32,215 bases of DNA from Lachnospiraceae bacterium (lineage in GTDB: Bacteria; Bacillota; Clostridia; Lachnospirales; Lachnospiraceae). The stretch's first letter is position 1, and each line of letters begins with the position of its first letter. The notes beneath the pieces are model-generated. The model saw nothing but the letters and a program-made list of their open reading frames with translations. It had not been told where the DNA came from and ran no database searches. The stretch lies in NCBI GenBank assembly GCA_030523275.1, contig JAUNIX010000035.1, forward strand, positions 1-32,215, read 5' to 3'. Position numbers and translations under genes: made by a program. Below are positions 16,723 to 25,355 of this stretch, in pieces.

Positions 16723-17367
16723 TTACAGGTGCACAAACATATTCTGCACCTTTTCATCTCCTACTGTTGTACTTGGTCCATGCCCTGGAAATACCGTTGT
16801 CCAATCTGGCAGAGTATATATTTTTTCACGAATCGACTGATTTAGTTCTTGGAAACTTCCTGTTGGAAAATCAGTTCTGCCAATGCTTCCCTGAAAAAGC
16901 GTATCACCGGCAATCAGCCAAAATTTATCTTCGATATAATAGCACATTCCACCAGATGTATGACCAGGTGTATGCAGACATTTGATCTTTGTATTACAGA
17001 CATCTACAATATCGCCATCTTTTAAATAATGGTTTGGCATAAAAGAAAATGTCTGTCCAACCATCGAACAAAGATTGTAGTTAGCATTTTCGAATATTTC
17101 TTTTTCCGCAATGTTGGCATAAATGGGCAAATCTTTTCCTTCTCTTTCGAGCAAGGCATCGACAGCCAAAATATGATCAAAATGTCCATGTGTCAGAAAA
17201 ATCCCTGATAACTTTAATCCTTCTTTTGCAAGCATACGATATATTGAATCCGGCTCTGCACCTGGATCAAAAACATATGCCTCCTTTGTTTTTGTATCAC
17301 CTAATACATAGCCGTTGGTCTGCATTTCACCTAACGGCATTGTTAATATCACTAAATTTGTATTCAT
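16723..17367 (-). CDS. MBL-fold metallo-hydrolase (GloB-like)
   Basis: A 214-residue metallo-beta-lactamase-fold hydrolase of the glyoxalase II-like group. Metal ligands are in THGHFDH (residues 59-65), HTPGHTSGGMCYY (next His), AGDTLFQGSIGRTDF (Asp) and FPGHGPSTT (last His). It lies 3 bases after rel and 6 before hemZ, in a tightly packed operon. YcbL-type and GloB-like enzymes hydrolyse thioesters such as S-lactoylglutathione, but this organism group generally lacks glutathione, so the substrate is unknown. All ligands look intact. Confidence 0.9.
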   Translation of the reverse strand: MNTNLVILTMPLGEMQTNGYVLGDTKTKEAYVFDPGAEPDSIYRMLAKEGLKLSGIFLTHGHFDHILAVDALLEREGKDLPIYANIAEKEIFENANYNLCSMVGQTFSFMPNHYLKDGDIVDVCNTKIKCLHTPGHTSGGMCYYIEDKFWLIAGDTLFQGSIGRTDFPTGSFQELNQSIREKIYTLPDWTTVFPGHGPSTTVGDEKVQNMFVHL

Positions 17368-17370
17368 AAT

Positions 17371-19635
17371 CTAACCTGCTGTTCTTTCTATATCAATAAC
17401 TCCCTCAATCCCACGGAGCCTAGCAATAATTTTATTTAACTGGGCAACGCCATGAATATCAAATGAAATGCTAATCGTAGCTTTGCCATTTTTTGAAGTT
17501 TTGACATTTACCGACGACATATCGATATTCATTTCCAAAAATATCTTAGAAACATCGACAAAAATACCTGTACGGTTAAATGCATAAATCTTAATTTCTG
17601 TAGTATAAAGTTGTCCTTTGTTTTCTTCTTCCGGAACTTCCCATTCCGCATCGATCAAACGCACACGATCTGCTTCTGGCATCGACATCATGTTTATACA
17701 GTCTGTACGGTGGATAGAAACACCTCGTCCACGTGTGACAAAACCAACGATCTCATCTCCTGGAACCGGATTACAACACTTGGAGAAACGAACTGCCACA
17801 TCATGTATTCCTTTTACAACAATGCCACCCTTTGATTTTGAAGACCTGCGGACAGGTGCATTTTCTACATTCTTAATTGCCTCTGCATCCGTCAAAATCT
17901 TTGGATGATCTTTATCATATTCTTCTACTAATTTATTGACAACTTGTCCTTCTTTTAAACCCCCATGTCCAATCGCAGCACAGACAGAATCCCAATCACG
18001 GAAACCATATTTTAGCATTACTTTTTTCTGATAAGACGGTTTGATATAATCTGCCAAAAAGATATTTTTCTCCTTCGCATACTGTCTTAACAACTCTTTG
18101 CCACGAATGATATTTTCTTCTTTAAACTGGCGCTTAAACCACTGATTAATTTTGCTCTTTGCCTGTGAACTTTTGATAATCTTAAGCCAATCACGACTAG
18201 GTCCTTTGGAATTTTGAGAAGTAATAACTTCTACACGATCCCCATTTTGCAATTTATAATCAAATGGTACATGTTTGCCATTGACACGTGCGCCTACCAT
18301 CGTATTGCCAATCGCAGAATGGATACTATAAGCAAAATCGATTGGCGTTGAGCCATTTGGTAAGTTCTTGACATCGCCATTTGGTGTAAAACAATATACG
18401 TTTTCTGCGAATAAATCTAAATTTGTTTTTAACAGACTTAGAAATTCTTTGTTATCCTCCATGTCTCGCTGCCATTCCAGGATTTCACGCAGCCAACTTA
18501 ACTTCTCTTCTTCACGATTGATTCCTGTACTGTTGCCATTTTCTTTATACTTCCAGTGGGCAGCAATACCATATTCTGCGATACGATGCATCTCATATGT
18601 ACGAATCTGTATTTCAAATGGCTGTCCATTTGGACCAATCAAAGTGGTATGAAGGGATTGATACATATTTGGTTTTGGCATCGCAATATAGTCTTTAAAA
18701 CGCCCTGGAATCGGTTTATACATTTCATGGATAATACCTAATGCTGCATAGCAGTCTTTGACTGTATCCACTTTAATACGAACAGCAAACAAGTCATAAA
18801 TCTGGTCGATCGTTTTATTCTGATTGACCATCTTTTTATAAATGCTAAAATAATGTTTTACACGTCCATCTACCTCAGCATTTTGAATCACACCATCAAT
18901 ACTCGCCTTTACTTCCTGAACAATACGCTTGATAAATGATTCACGCTCATCTTTTTGAATGGTAATCTGATTCTCCAACTGCTGATATACTTCTGGTTTT
19001 AAATAGCGTAAAGACAAATCATCTAACTCCACCTTGATCTTGGAAATACCAAGACGATGTGCAATTGGTGCATAAATATCCATCGTCTCTCTAGATTTTT
19101 CTTTCTGTTTTTCTGGACGCATATACTGCAATGTACGCATATTATGCAAACGGTCAGCTAATTTGATCAAGATAACACGAATATCTTTTGCCATCGCCAG
19201 AAACATTTTTCGTAAATTTTCTGCCTGTATCTCAAGTTTATCGGCAGAATAGCTTAATTGTCCCAGTTTTGTAACTCCATCTACAAGCAGAGAAATCTCA
19301 GCATTAAATTCTTCAGTAATTTCTTCTGAGGTCATGACAGTATCTTCGACGACATCATGAAGTAACCCGGCAACAATCGTTTCTTTATCAAGTTCTAATT
19401 CGGCTAATATGATTGCAACACAAATTGGATGAATAATGTATGGCTCCCCAGACTTACGCTTTTGATCTTTATGAGCGTCATAAGCAATCTTATATGCTTT
19501 CTTAATCATAGAAACATCTTCAGATGGATGATATGTATAAATTGTTTTTAAAAGTTGATCAAACAAAACTTGAGGTTCTGTAAAATCAGCCGGTTTACTG
19601 ATTTCTCTTTTCATAGGCGTTACTACTGTATTCAT
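17371..19635 (-). CDS. relA: Bifunctional (p)ppGpp synthetase/hydrolase (Rel)
   Basis: A 754-residue long RSH protein of the stringent response. Domains in order: HD hydrolase (His93-Asp94 in LLHDVVEDT), synthetase (GRFKDYIAMPKPNMYQSLHT, residues 311-330), TGS (VYCFTPNGDVKNLPNGSTPIDFAYSIHSAIG), zinc-finger/helical region (RFSKCCNPVPGDEIVGFVTRGRGVSIHRTDC), and C-terminal ACT. The R-x-K-D form of the synthetase motif is that of bifunctional enzymes. The open frame extends 40 codons further, but the strong promoter at 19681-19709 lies inside that extension, so the start must be downstream. ATG 19635 has AAGGG ten bases upstream; ATG 19644 is a close alternative. It heads the operon down to hisS. 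Confidence 0.95.
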   Translation of the reverse strand: MNTVVTPMKREISKPADFTEPQVLFDQLLKTIYTYHPSEDVSMIKKAYKIAYDAHKDQKRKSGEPYIIHPICVAIILAELELDKETIVAGLLHDVVEDTVMTSEEITEEFNAEISLLVDGVTKLGQLSYSADKLEIQAENLRKMFLAMAKDIRVILIKLADRLHNMRTLQYMRPEKQKEKSRETMDIYAPIAHRLGISKIKVELDDLSLRYLKPEVYQQLENQITIQKDERESFIKRIVQEVKASIDGVIQNAEVDGRVKHYFSIYKKMVNQNKTIDQIYDLFAVRIKVDTVKDCYAALGIIHEMYKPIPGRFKDYIAMPKPNMYQSLHTTLIGPNGQPFEIQIRTYEMHRIAEYGIAAHWKYKENGNSTGINREEEKLSWLREILEWQRDMEDNKEFLSLLKTNLDLFAENVYCFTPNGDVKNLPNGSTPIDFAYSIHSAIGNTMVGARVNGKHVPFDYKLQNGDRVEVITSQNSKGPSRDWLKIIKSSQAKSKINQWFKRQFKEENIIRGKELLRQYAKEKNIFLADYIKPSYQKKVMLKYGFRDWDSVCAAIGHGGLKEGQVVNKLVEEYDKDHPKILTDAEAIKNVENAPVRRSSKSKGGIVVKGIHDVAVRFSKCCNPVPGDEIVGFVTRGRGVSIHRTDCINMMSMPEADRVRLIDAEWEVPEEENKGQLYTTEIKIYAFNRTGIFVDVSKIFLEMNIDMSSVNVKTSKNGKATISISFDIHGVAQLNKIIARLRGIEGVIDIERTAG

Positions 19636-19680
19636 TTCTCTCATACCCTTATCACATCTCTTTCTTAAACGCTTATTATC

Positions 19681-19709
19681 ATTATAAAGAATGATATCGA
19701 AAAATGCAA
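19681..19709 (-). promoter_or_regulatory. Predicted sigma-A promoter of the rel operon
   Basis: TTGCAT (19704-19709), 17-base spacer, TATAAT (19681-19686) on the minus strand. It implies a leader of about 40 bases and excludes the longest rel reading frame. Confidence 0.65.
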
Positions 19710-19785
19710 TACAAGCAAAAACAGAAAATGCATCCCCTAGTACATTTCTTTGCATATTTCCAATATAAACACTCTTGATATACGG

Positions 19786-19809
19786 AAAAACCGCAGATTG
19801 CTCTGCGGT
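19786..19809 (-). terminator. Intrinsic terminator of pyrBI
   Basis: ACCGCAGA (19790-19797) and TCTGCGGT (19802-19809) pair with loop TTGC; the A-run at 19786-19790 is a T-run on the minus strand. It lies nine bases beyond the pyrI stop codon. Confidence 0.85.
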
Positions 19810-19817
19810 ATAAAATC

Positions 19818-20237
19818 CTATTTCTTTAATTTTGATTCACAATATTTGCAACGGTATACACGTTTTTCTTTATCCGTCAACACAAAAACCTGATCCAATT
19901 CTTGTTCTTCGGACGTAATACAACGTGGATTTTTACATTTTGCAATATTTACCAACTTTTCAGGCAATTCAGCCTTATATTTTCTCACCATATGACCATC
20001 TTCAATAATGCAGATTGTAACATCTGGATCTACATAACCAATTGCATCAAGATTAATTTCAAACTGGTCATCAATTTTGATAATGTCCTTTTTGCCCATT
20101 TTTGAGCTTTTTGCGTTCTTAATAATTGCTACAGAACAGTCTAGACGATCCAAACCAAGATTCTGATAAATTTTCATACTCTTGCCAGCCGTAATATGAT
20201 CTAAAACAATTCCATTTTTAATACTATCAATGTTCAT
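19818..20237 (-). CDS. pyrI: Aspartate carbamoyltransferase regulatory subunit
   Basis: A 139-residue regulatory chain of ATCase. The N-terminal allosteric domain (about 1-95) binds nucleotides ([14 protein letters not shown]); the C-terminal zinc domain has Cys101, Cys106, Cys130 and Cys133. All four zinc ligands are present, so a holoenzyme with PyrB of the E. coli type is expected, with CTP or UTP inhibition. The start overlaps the end of pyrB by 11 bases. The length is a little below the E. coli chain of about 153. Confidence 0.95.
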   Translation of the reverse strand: MNIDSIKNGIVLDHITAGKSMKIYQNLGLDRLDCSVAIIKNAKSSKMGKKDIIKIDDQFEINLDAIGYVDPDVTICIIEDGHMVRKYKAELPEKLVNIAKCKNPRCITSEEQELDQVFVLTDKEKRVYRCKYCESKLKK

Positions 20238-21153
20238 CTACACTCACTCCTAACATCGTCATAATTAATGCCATACGAATAAATTTACCATATCGTGCCT
20301 GTTTAAAATAACATGCTCTTGGATCGTCATCAACTTTTACTGAAATTTCATTTACTCTTGGAAGTGGATGAAGAATGGCTAAATCTTCTTTCGCATTTTT
20401 TAGTTTATCTGGATCCAAAATATAACTGTCCTTCAGTCGAATATAATCAGCTTCATTAAAGAAACGTTCTTTTTGTACACGTGTCATATAAATAATGTCA
20501 AGTTCCGGCATAACTTCTTCCATATGCTCTACCTGACGGTAAGAAATATTTTTCTTTTCAAATACTTCTTTCTTTAAATATTCCGGAATCTGCAATTCAT
20601 ATGGAGAGATCAACACATAATTGATTCCTTCATAGCGAGATAACGCTTTGATCAAAGAATGTACCGTACGTCCAAACTTCAAATCACCACAAAAACCAAT
20701 CGTCATATTATTAAGACGACCCTTTTCCTGCTTGATCGTCAATAAATCAGTTAAGGTCTGCGTTGGGTGGTTATGTCCACCATCGCCAGCATTAATAACA
20801 GGTATGTCTACATACTGGGAAGCTACAAGTGGGGCACCTTCTTTTGGATGACGCATTGCGATAATATCTGCATAACCGGCAACAACACGTGCGGTATCCG
20901 CAACACTTTCCCCTTTTGATGCGGATGAAGAATCTGCAGATGAAAATCCAAGAACATTTCCTCCCAAATCAAGCATGGCAGCTTCAAAACTCAGACGCGT
21001 TCGTGTACTTGGTTCAAAGAATAAGGTCGCTAATTTTTTATATCGACATACATCCCGATATTTTTTAGGATTTTCAATAATATTACCTGCAAGATCGATT
21101 AATTGATCTATTTCTTCTACACTTAAATCCATTGGATCAATCAAATGTTTCAT
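20227..21153 (-). CDS. pyrB: Aspartate carbamoyltransferase catalytic subunit
   Basis: A 308-residue catalytic chain that joins carbamoyl phosphate and aspartate in the first committed step of pyrimidine synthesis. The carbamoyl phosphate-binding loop is FEPSTRTR (Ser49-Arg53), and [13 protein letters not shown] and HPLPRVNEI are the other typical active-site segments. AGGAGG lies ten bases before the ATG. It is first in the pyrBI operon behind its own promoter at 21224-21253. The leader of about 65 bases shows no clear attenuator terminator and no leader peptide of the E. coli type that I can identify. Confidence 0.97.
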   Translation of the reverse strand: MKHLIDPMDLSVEEIDQLIDLAGNIIENPKKYRDVCRYKKLATLFFEPSTRTRLSFEAAMLDLGGNVLGFSSADSSSASKGESVADTARVVAGYADIIAMRHPKEGAPLVASQYVDIPVINAGDGGHNHPTQTLTDLLTIKQEKGRLNNMTIGFCGDLKFGRTVHSLIKALSRYEGINYVLISPYELQIPEYLKKEVFEKKNISYRQVEHMEEVMPELDIIYMTRVQKERFFNEADYIRLKDSYILDPDKLKNAKEDLAILHPLPRVNEISVKVDDDPRACYFKQARYGKFIRMALIMTMLGVSVDEH

Positions 21154-21223
21154 TATATCTTCCTCCTAGATGTTTGTAGCACAGAAATCCACACTGCAGA
21201 CTCCTTTTTTACTCTTGTACTCC

Positions 21224-21253
21224 ATTATAAACTGTTTGTATTGTATATGTCTA
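21224..21253 (-). promoter_or_regulatory. Predicted sigma-A promoter of pyrBI
   Basis: TAGACA (21248-21253), 18-base spacer, TATAAT (21224-21229). The -35 box overlaps the stop codon of the upstream DUF2156 gene, so pyrBI can be transcribed independently of it. Confidence 0.6.
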
Positions 21254-22141
21254 TTCTTTTTCTTTAAATTTCAAAATTGCTTTTTCTATCATCATTTCTG
21301 GTCTATAAGAAAGCTTTGCCTGGCGAAGCCCATCTTCTCCGCAATCCTCTTCACGATTGATATATTTATAATCTTTTGCTACATGTAAGACAAATTGCTG
21401 GTTAATGATTGGATAAGCTCCCTGAATGTGCGAAAATGCTTTTTCGAAATGAACAACATAAGTATCTTCATTTAACGGTTCACCAAGAGAAAATGCAATA
21501 ATCTCACCCTCACATCGAATCAGACCACCCTGAAATCCTAATTCTTTGTGGTACATAATCGCATTTTTTGCAGCACATACTTCATTTCTCATGTCTTGGT
21601 CATTGGATTCACAATTATCGGTTTTCCATTGCATGAGCATCGTCAGACATTCCAAGGCATTCTCGTCCGTGATTGGCTCATAGCTCCATGTGTGGTTAGC
21701 ATTAAAACGATTAATATGATTTCGTTTTCCATGTAATTTTTTACCGCTTAATGAAATTAGTTTCTCAGACAAGTATACATAATCCGCCTCATCTCTATCA
21801 TAAACAACATCAAAGACATCCCCATACATCTGGATCATCTTTTGTTCTATATCTTTGGTAACACCATGCATAACAAACGGTATTCCCTGTTCTTCACAAT
21901 AGGCAAGAGTCTGATCAATAACTGGTTTCGGATCGCCCTTCCCAATCGGGAATGAAAAACTAAATCCTTCATTATAATCTTTGCAAATCATCATGTCATT
22001 AATAATTGCGTATTCTGAATCATAAAATGCGGACCATAAATAAAAAGATCCTAATGTATACGCACTATTTGTAAAATACTGATCTTCAAAATATCCTTTT
22101 AGAGCTGGTAAATCTTCCAACTCCGGTTTCTTAAATAACAT
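21251..22141 (-). CDS. DUF2156 (phosphatidylglycerol lysyltransferase C-terminal-like) protein
   Basis: A 296-residue soluble protein of the DUF2156 family, which has a tandem GNAT-like fold related to the catalytic C-terminal part of MprF and LPG synthases. Visible stretches typical of this family are FTNSAYTLGSFYLWSAFYDSEYAIINDMM, LSGKKLHGKRNHINRFNANHTWSYEP, and QGAYPIINQQFVLHVAKDYKYINREEDCGEDGLRQAKLSYRPEMM. There is no membrane domain, so it is unlikely to be a lipid flippase-synthase; the substrate is unknown. GGAG precedes the ATG at normal spacing. It is divergent from the Lrp-type regulator and runs into the pyrBI promoter. Confidence 0.85.
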   Translation of the reverse strand: MLFKKPELEDLPALKGYFEDQYFTNSAYTLGSFYLWSAFYDSEYAIINDMMICKDYNEGFSFSFPIGKGDPKPVIDQTLAYCEEQGIPFVMHGVTKDIEQKMIQMYGDVFDVVYDRDEADYVYLSEKLISLSGKKLHGKRNHINRFNANHTWSYEPITDENALECLTMLMQWKTDNCESNDQDMRNEVCAAKNAIMYHKELGFQGGLIRCEGEIIAFSLGEPLNEDTYVVHFEKAFSHIQGAYPIINQQFVLHVAKDYKYINREEDCGEDGLRQAKLSYRPEMMIEKAILKFKEKE

Positions 22142-22236
22142 ATTTTATCTCCTTTTCGTCTTAAACATTATAGAAGACACAGCTTCAATTGTAAAGTTAA
22201 AGATAAGAAAACTTTTCCTTTCTTTTATTATTTTGC

Positions 22237-22265
22237 TTGCAATCTTAAAAAATTCAGTATATACT
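22237..22265 (+). promoter_or_regulatory. Predicted sigma-A promoter of the Lrp-type gene
   Basis: TTGCAA (22237-22242), 17-base spacer, TATACT (22260-22265). Transcription would begin near 22272, just upstream of the leader hairpin. Confidence 0.6.
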
Positions 22266-22275
22266 TAAATCACAC

Positions 22276-22314
22276 AAAGGAGTGTTTACCATTTGGGTAA
22301 ACTCTCCTTTTTTT
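22276..22314 (+). terminator. Terminator-like leader hairpin upstream of the Lrp-type gene
   Basis: Arms 22276-22290 (AAAGGAGTGTTTACC) and 22296-22310 (GGTAAACTCTCCTTT) pair over 15 positions with one T-T mismatch, loop ATTTG, then a T-run to 22314. It lies between the promoter and the start codon, in the same direction as the gene, so it looks like a transcription attenuator. The segment GTTTACCAT (22284-22292) is also an exact reverse complement of the start region ATGGTAAAC (22352-22360). Confidence 0.7.
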
Positions 22315-22351
22315 CGTAATACAGAGATTTTTCAATAGGAGCGAATGATAC

Positions 22352-22843
22352 ATGGTAAACAAAATCAAAATAGATAAAATTGATCAAAAAATATTAGCAT
22401 TATTACAAACCAATGCACGTACCCCTTTAAAACACCTGGCATCAAAAGTTTTTTTATCTTCTCCAGCAGTATCCAGCAGGATCGAACGATTAGAAAAAAG
22501 AGGGGTCATTAGTGGTTATCACGCCGCAATTAACTCTTCTGCTTTGGACTATCATATTAAAGCTTTTGTAAATTTAGCTTTAAACCCGAAAGAAAAAGAA
22601 GCCTTTTTTGCATATATAGAAGATTGTCCTAATGTCACCGAATGTCATTGTATCACTGGTCATTGTTCTATGCTTATGAAAGTTCTATTTAAAACAACAG
22701 ATGATTTAGATATTTTTGTAAATCATTTACAGAAATTTGGAGAGACAGAAACACAAATCATTTTTTCTACCCCTATCGAGCCTCGCGGTATATTATCTAT
22801 GTATGCAGGCGTGGACGATGTCAAAAAAAGCGCAATATCCTAA
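22352..22843 (+). CDS. Lrp/AsnC-family transcriptional regulator
   Basis: A 163-residue regulator. The N-terminal winged helix-turn-helix is at about residues 8-55 (DKIDQKILALLQTNARTPLKHLASKVFLSSPAVSSRIERLEKRGVI), and the C-terminal RAM/AsnC ligand-binding domain at about 70-150 (KAFVNLALNPKEKEAFF, ECHCITGHCSMLMKVLF). Such proteins form octamers that respond to amino acids. GGAG lies nine bases before the ATG. Expression may be controlled by the leader hairpin at 22276-22314. The stop codon lies within the loop of its own terminator. The divergent neighbour is the DUF2156 gene; targets are unknown. Confidence 0.92.
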   Translation: MVNKIKIDKIDQKILALLQTNARTPLKHLASKVFLSSPAVSSRIERLEKRGVISGYHAAINSSALDYHIKAFVNLALNPKEKEAFFAYIEDCPNVTECHCITGHCSMLMKVLFKTTDDLDIFVNHLQKFGETETQIIFSTPIEPRGILSMYAGVDDVKKSAIS

Positions 22844-22860
22844 ATCAGATATTGCGCTTT
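22827..22860. terminator. Bidirectional terminator containing the Lrp stop codon
   Basis: AAAGCGCAATATC (22827-22839) and GATATTGCGCTTT (22848-22860) are perfect 13-bp arms; the TAA stop is in the loop. A seven-A run on the left gives a good T-run for the minus-strand gene ending at 22889. Confidence 0.85.
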
Positions 22861-22888
22861 TCTTAATCACAATGTACCATCCATATCA

Positions 22889-24055
22889 TTAATAGTCACT
22901 AAATTCAATATCATACATACCATTTGCCTGCTTACCAATCTTGGATACTTTAATATAATAAGTACCCTTTTTCTTTGGTAATTTCACGAGCTTACCACTA
23001 TAGCCCATAACTTTTGTCGTTTTAATCGGTTTTTTCTTTCCTTTTTGATATAAAGTAAATTTAAATCCATCCTTTACACTTCCACTCAAATAATACAAGG
23101 AACGCGATTTTTTTGATTTTACTTTTACCTTATACCATCTGTCTTTCTGTTCCCCAGTCGTATAAATATTTCTTTTTGATTTATTAAAACCAATTGTCTG
23201 AGCTTTCGATTTTTTATATGCTACATTTTTATTGAAATACACCAAATCAAAGTCGATTGCTGATATTTGTTCCTTGCCTGCCTTAAGCTTCAAACGATAC
23301 TGACCAGCATCAAAGCCATATATAAAACTGTCTGCATCCTCATCTGCTGTTTGTTTGACTGTCACTGAAGAACCAACTTTACTCCATCGACCCTTATTAT
23401 TTTTCTCAATTTCAGCATAGATACTTCCACCTTTTTGATTCAGAGGTAATATATCAAAAGTAACTTCTGCCCTCTTTTTTAAAGTAAATTCATGATATGT
23501 TGCAGTACCCTTTCCAATCTGCAGATAACTAGAATCTGATTTTAGCTTTGTAAAACTGTCTTTAAATACACAAGAAAAAAGAGTTGCTTCCGCCATGCCT
23601 GTTGGCATTTTTACATAAAAAATATCTCCATCTTTTACATGTATTGGATAAAAATAGTCTAACTCTTTCTCTTTTCTACTTGACTGAACAATTTTCTTTT
23701 TATCGGCATTATAAAGACTGACAGAGCCTTCTCCCACTAAATTACATACCAAATAAAATACACCATCACCAACAACGGTTATCTTAACCATACGATCTGG
23801 ACTATCAAAATTCTTATTATAATATCGTAGCCCCCCTGTAAGCATGTATGTAGCAAGTTCTTTATTATCATCAAAGCTAAATTCATATGCCTTGATATCC
23901 TTTTTGTTCCATTCTTCTGGATCAGTCTTTCTTGCCGCTTTCAAAGAAGGTTGAACATGTTCAAAAGCCTGCACATCGTATGTCGGACAAATCATAGAAA
24001 ATACGAAACATATCGCCAACAAAATACAACTTATTTTTTTACATTTTGCTATCAT
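22889..24055 (-). CDS. Secreted beta-rich protein of unknown function
   Basis: A 388-residue protein with a clear signal peptide (basic MIAKCKK, hydrophobic ISCILLAICFVFSMICP, probable cleavage after VQA near residue 30). The mature part is Lys- and Tyr-rich and beta-like. At least two segments resemble bacterial pre-peptidase C-terminal-type domains: about 70-170 and about 300-388, the latter ending GTYYIKVSKIGKQANGMYDIEFSDY. No catalytic motif, sortase signal or membrane anchor is visible, so it is probably released or loosely cell-wall bound. GTGGC-type sequence with AGGTGG lies before the ATG. I do not recognise a specific family. It is 119 bases downstream of the Tim44-like gene and ends at the shared terminator. 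Confidence 0.75.
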   Translation of the reverse strand: MIAKCKKISCILLAICFVFSMICPTYDVQAFEHVQPSLKAARKTDPEEWNKKDIKAYEFSFDDNKELATYMLTGGLRYYNKNFDSPDRMVKITVVGDGVFYLVCNLVGEGSVSLYNADKKKIVQSSRKEKELDYFYPIHVKDGDIFYVKMPTGMAEATLFSCVFKDSFTKLKSDSSYLQIGKGTATYHEFTLKKRAEVTFDILPLNQKGGSIYAEIEKNNKGRWSKVGSSVTVKQTADEDADSFIYGFDAGQYRLKLKAGKEQISAIDFDLVYFNKNVAYKKSKAQTIGFNKSKRNIYTTGEQKDRWYKVKVKSKKSRSLYYLSGSVKDGFKFTLYQKGKKKPIKTTKVMGYSGKLVKLPKKKGTYYIKVSKIGKQANGMYDIEFSDY

Positions 24056-24174
24056 ATAGCCACCTCACTTTCGTTATCTTATTATACGACGCATTGGTAG
24101 CCGACACAACAAAAATTAGCCGTATTTATAAATCTTAATAGTCTGTAAATACAATCGTAATAATAAATAAAAAT

Positions 24175-24909
24175 TCACGTTAAATCATCTATATTAATAT
24201 CTTCTTTCTGAAAGATTTCATCCAACACCCAGTGATTTTCAAAATAGATAAAACGCCAATATTCATAAAATGCTACTGGTTTTCGGTTGCCTTCCAAAAA
24301 TTCACCCGTCGTTTTTTTGATTCGATAGTCCTGCATCTTTCCATGGATCAAATACCAAACTTCATCATGTTCAGTCCCCTCAGGATTAACGACCTTTACC
24401 GGTCTTGCACTTAATAACTGAACATGGTTTTGCACTTCCACTTCTTCGCGCATCTGCATCCATGCTAATTTCGCCTTCCATGATTTTTGCAACGATTCAC
24501 TCAGATAATCCTTAGCATAATCTACATCCTGTCTTCTCCAACATTCCTGAATTTTAAAGTAGGCATCCTCTATATAAGTTTGCATCTCCTTATAATCCCA
24601 ATTCATTTCTAGTTTTTCGTAAGACTTGATCAACTGTTTGCTCTTATAATGTGCCTTTTGGACTTTATAAAAGAAAATTAAACTGCCACCACCTATGATA
24701 AAAAGCGTTCCGATGTCCCAGATTATTGTTCGAATCGAGTTGCTTGTACTATTTCCGTCAGCGGTATTATACGAGTGATGTCCAGCTCCTCCTCCAGATG
24801 AGCCGCCACCGCCGCTTCCTCCGCCACCAGCTCTGGCAGAACAGACAACAGACATACAAAGGCAAAAACATACTGTTAAAAAAATTATGTTCATACTTTT
24901 TTTCATCAT
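24175..24909 (-). CDS. Membrane protein with Gly-rich segment and Tim44-like domain
   Basis: A 244-residue protein. A signal-like hydrophobic stretch (IIFLTVCFCLCMSVVC, about 8-23) is followed by a low-complexity Gly/Ser segment (about 28-44), a membrane helix (TLFIIGGGSLIFFYKV, about 68-83), and a soluble Tim44/NTF2-like domain (about 95-240) with YIEDAYFKIQECWRRQDVDYAKDYLSESL and YEYWRFIYFENHWVLDEI. This layout (signal, Gly-rich, helix, Tim44-like) recurs in bacterial proteins of unknown role. The soluble part probably faces the cytoplasm. GGCGGG precedes two consecutive ATGs; I use the first. It is 41 bases after the RlmH-like gene, so likely in one operon. Confidence 0.78.
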   Translation of the reverse strand: MMKKSMNIIFLTVCFCLCMSVVCSARAGGGGSGGGGSSGGGAGHHSYNTADGNSTSNSIRTIIWDIGTLFIIGGGSLIFFYKVQKAHYKSKQLIKSYEKLEMNWDYKEMQTYIEDAYFKIQECWRRQDVDYAKDYLSESLQKSWKAKLAWMQMREEVEVQNHVQLLSARPVKVVNPEGTEHDEVWYLIHGKMQDYRIKKTTGEFLEGNRKPVAFYEYWRFIYFENHWVLDEIFQKEDINIDDLT

Positions 24910-24950
24910 CTATCCCGCCTTTCTATATATAGAAGAATTATGCCCATCAC

Positions 24951-25355
24951 CTATTTATGATAGGGTTGTCCTAGATTAATACGATAACCACGATAAATCT
25001 GTTCGCATAAAATTGCTGCTATCAGTCCAGGATCAATCGTAAAGGCAGAAATTGAAAATTGCTCTATATTATCTATTTCCGGTCTGCAATTGATATAAAA
25101 ATTACAGTTCGATACTCCATGAAGTTCCATTTGTTTTATCATCCCAGCAAATTTTTCTGAAGAAACACTCTCCTGATCTTCCACGATCACAAAATGCTTT
25201 CCTGGTTTTAATTTTATCTTTGTAATCTCCTGCGGTTTTTTCAACTGAATCAACTGAATTTTGCAATACCGACTCAGTCTTTTCGTAAATTCTTTTATAT
25301 TATCCATGAAAAATGATTCAATTTTCTTTTCCTGTATGTAAATTGTATAATTCAA
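24951..25355 (-). CDS. Divergent RlmH-like SPOUT protein lacking SAM-pocket motifs
   Basis: A 134-residue homologue of RlmH, the 23S rRNA pseudouridine-1915 N3-methyltransferase. The C terminus is canonical: EQIYRGYRINLGQPYHK (118-134). The central strand FVIVEDQESVSSEKFAGMIKQM aligns with the same region of the RlmH at 26445-26894. However the glycine pair of the SAM-binding loop is replaced by Asn-Cys (YINCRPEI, 89-90), and the FPHQ motif is replaced by IDPG (107-110). It therefore should not bind SAM in the usual way. The start is a TTG overlapping the upstream gene's stop (TTGA), with TGAGGA seven bases before it; an ATG at 25307 lacks a binding site. It may partner the tail-less RlmH nearby. 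Confidence 0.8.
   Translation of the reverse strand: MNYTIYIQEKKIESFFMDNIKEFTKRLSRYCKIQLIQLKKPQEITKIKLKPGKHFVIVEDQESVSSEKFAGMIKQMELHGVSNCNFYINCRPEIDNIEQFSISAFTIDPGLIAAILCEQIYRGYRINLGQPYHK

Noticed and set aside
19636..19755. 40-codon N-terminal extension of Rel
   Set aside because: It spans a near-consensus promoter (19681-19709) and has no family similarity.
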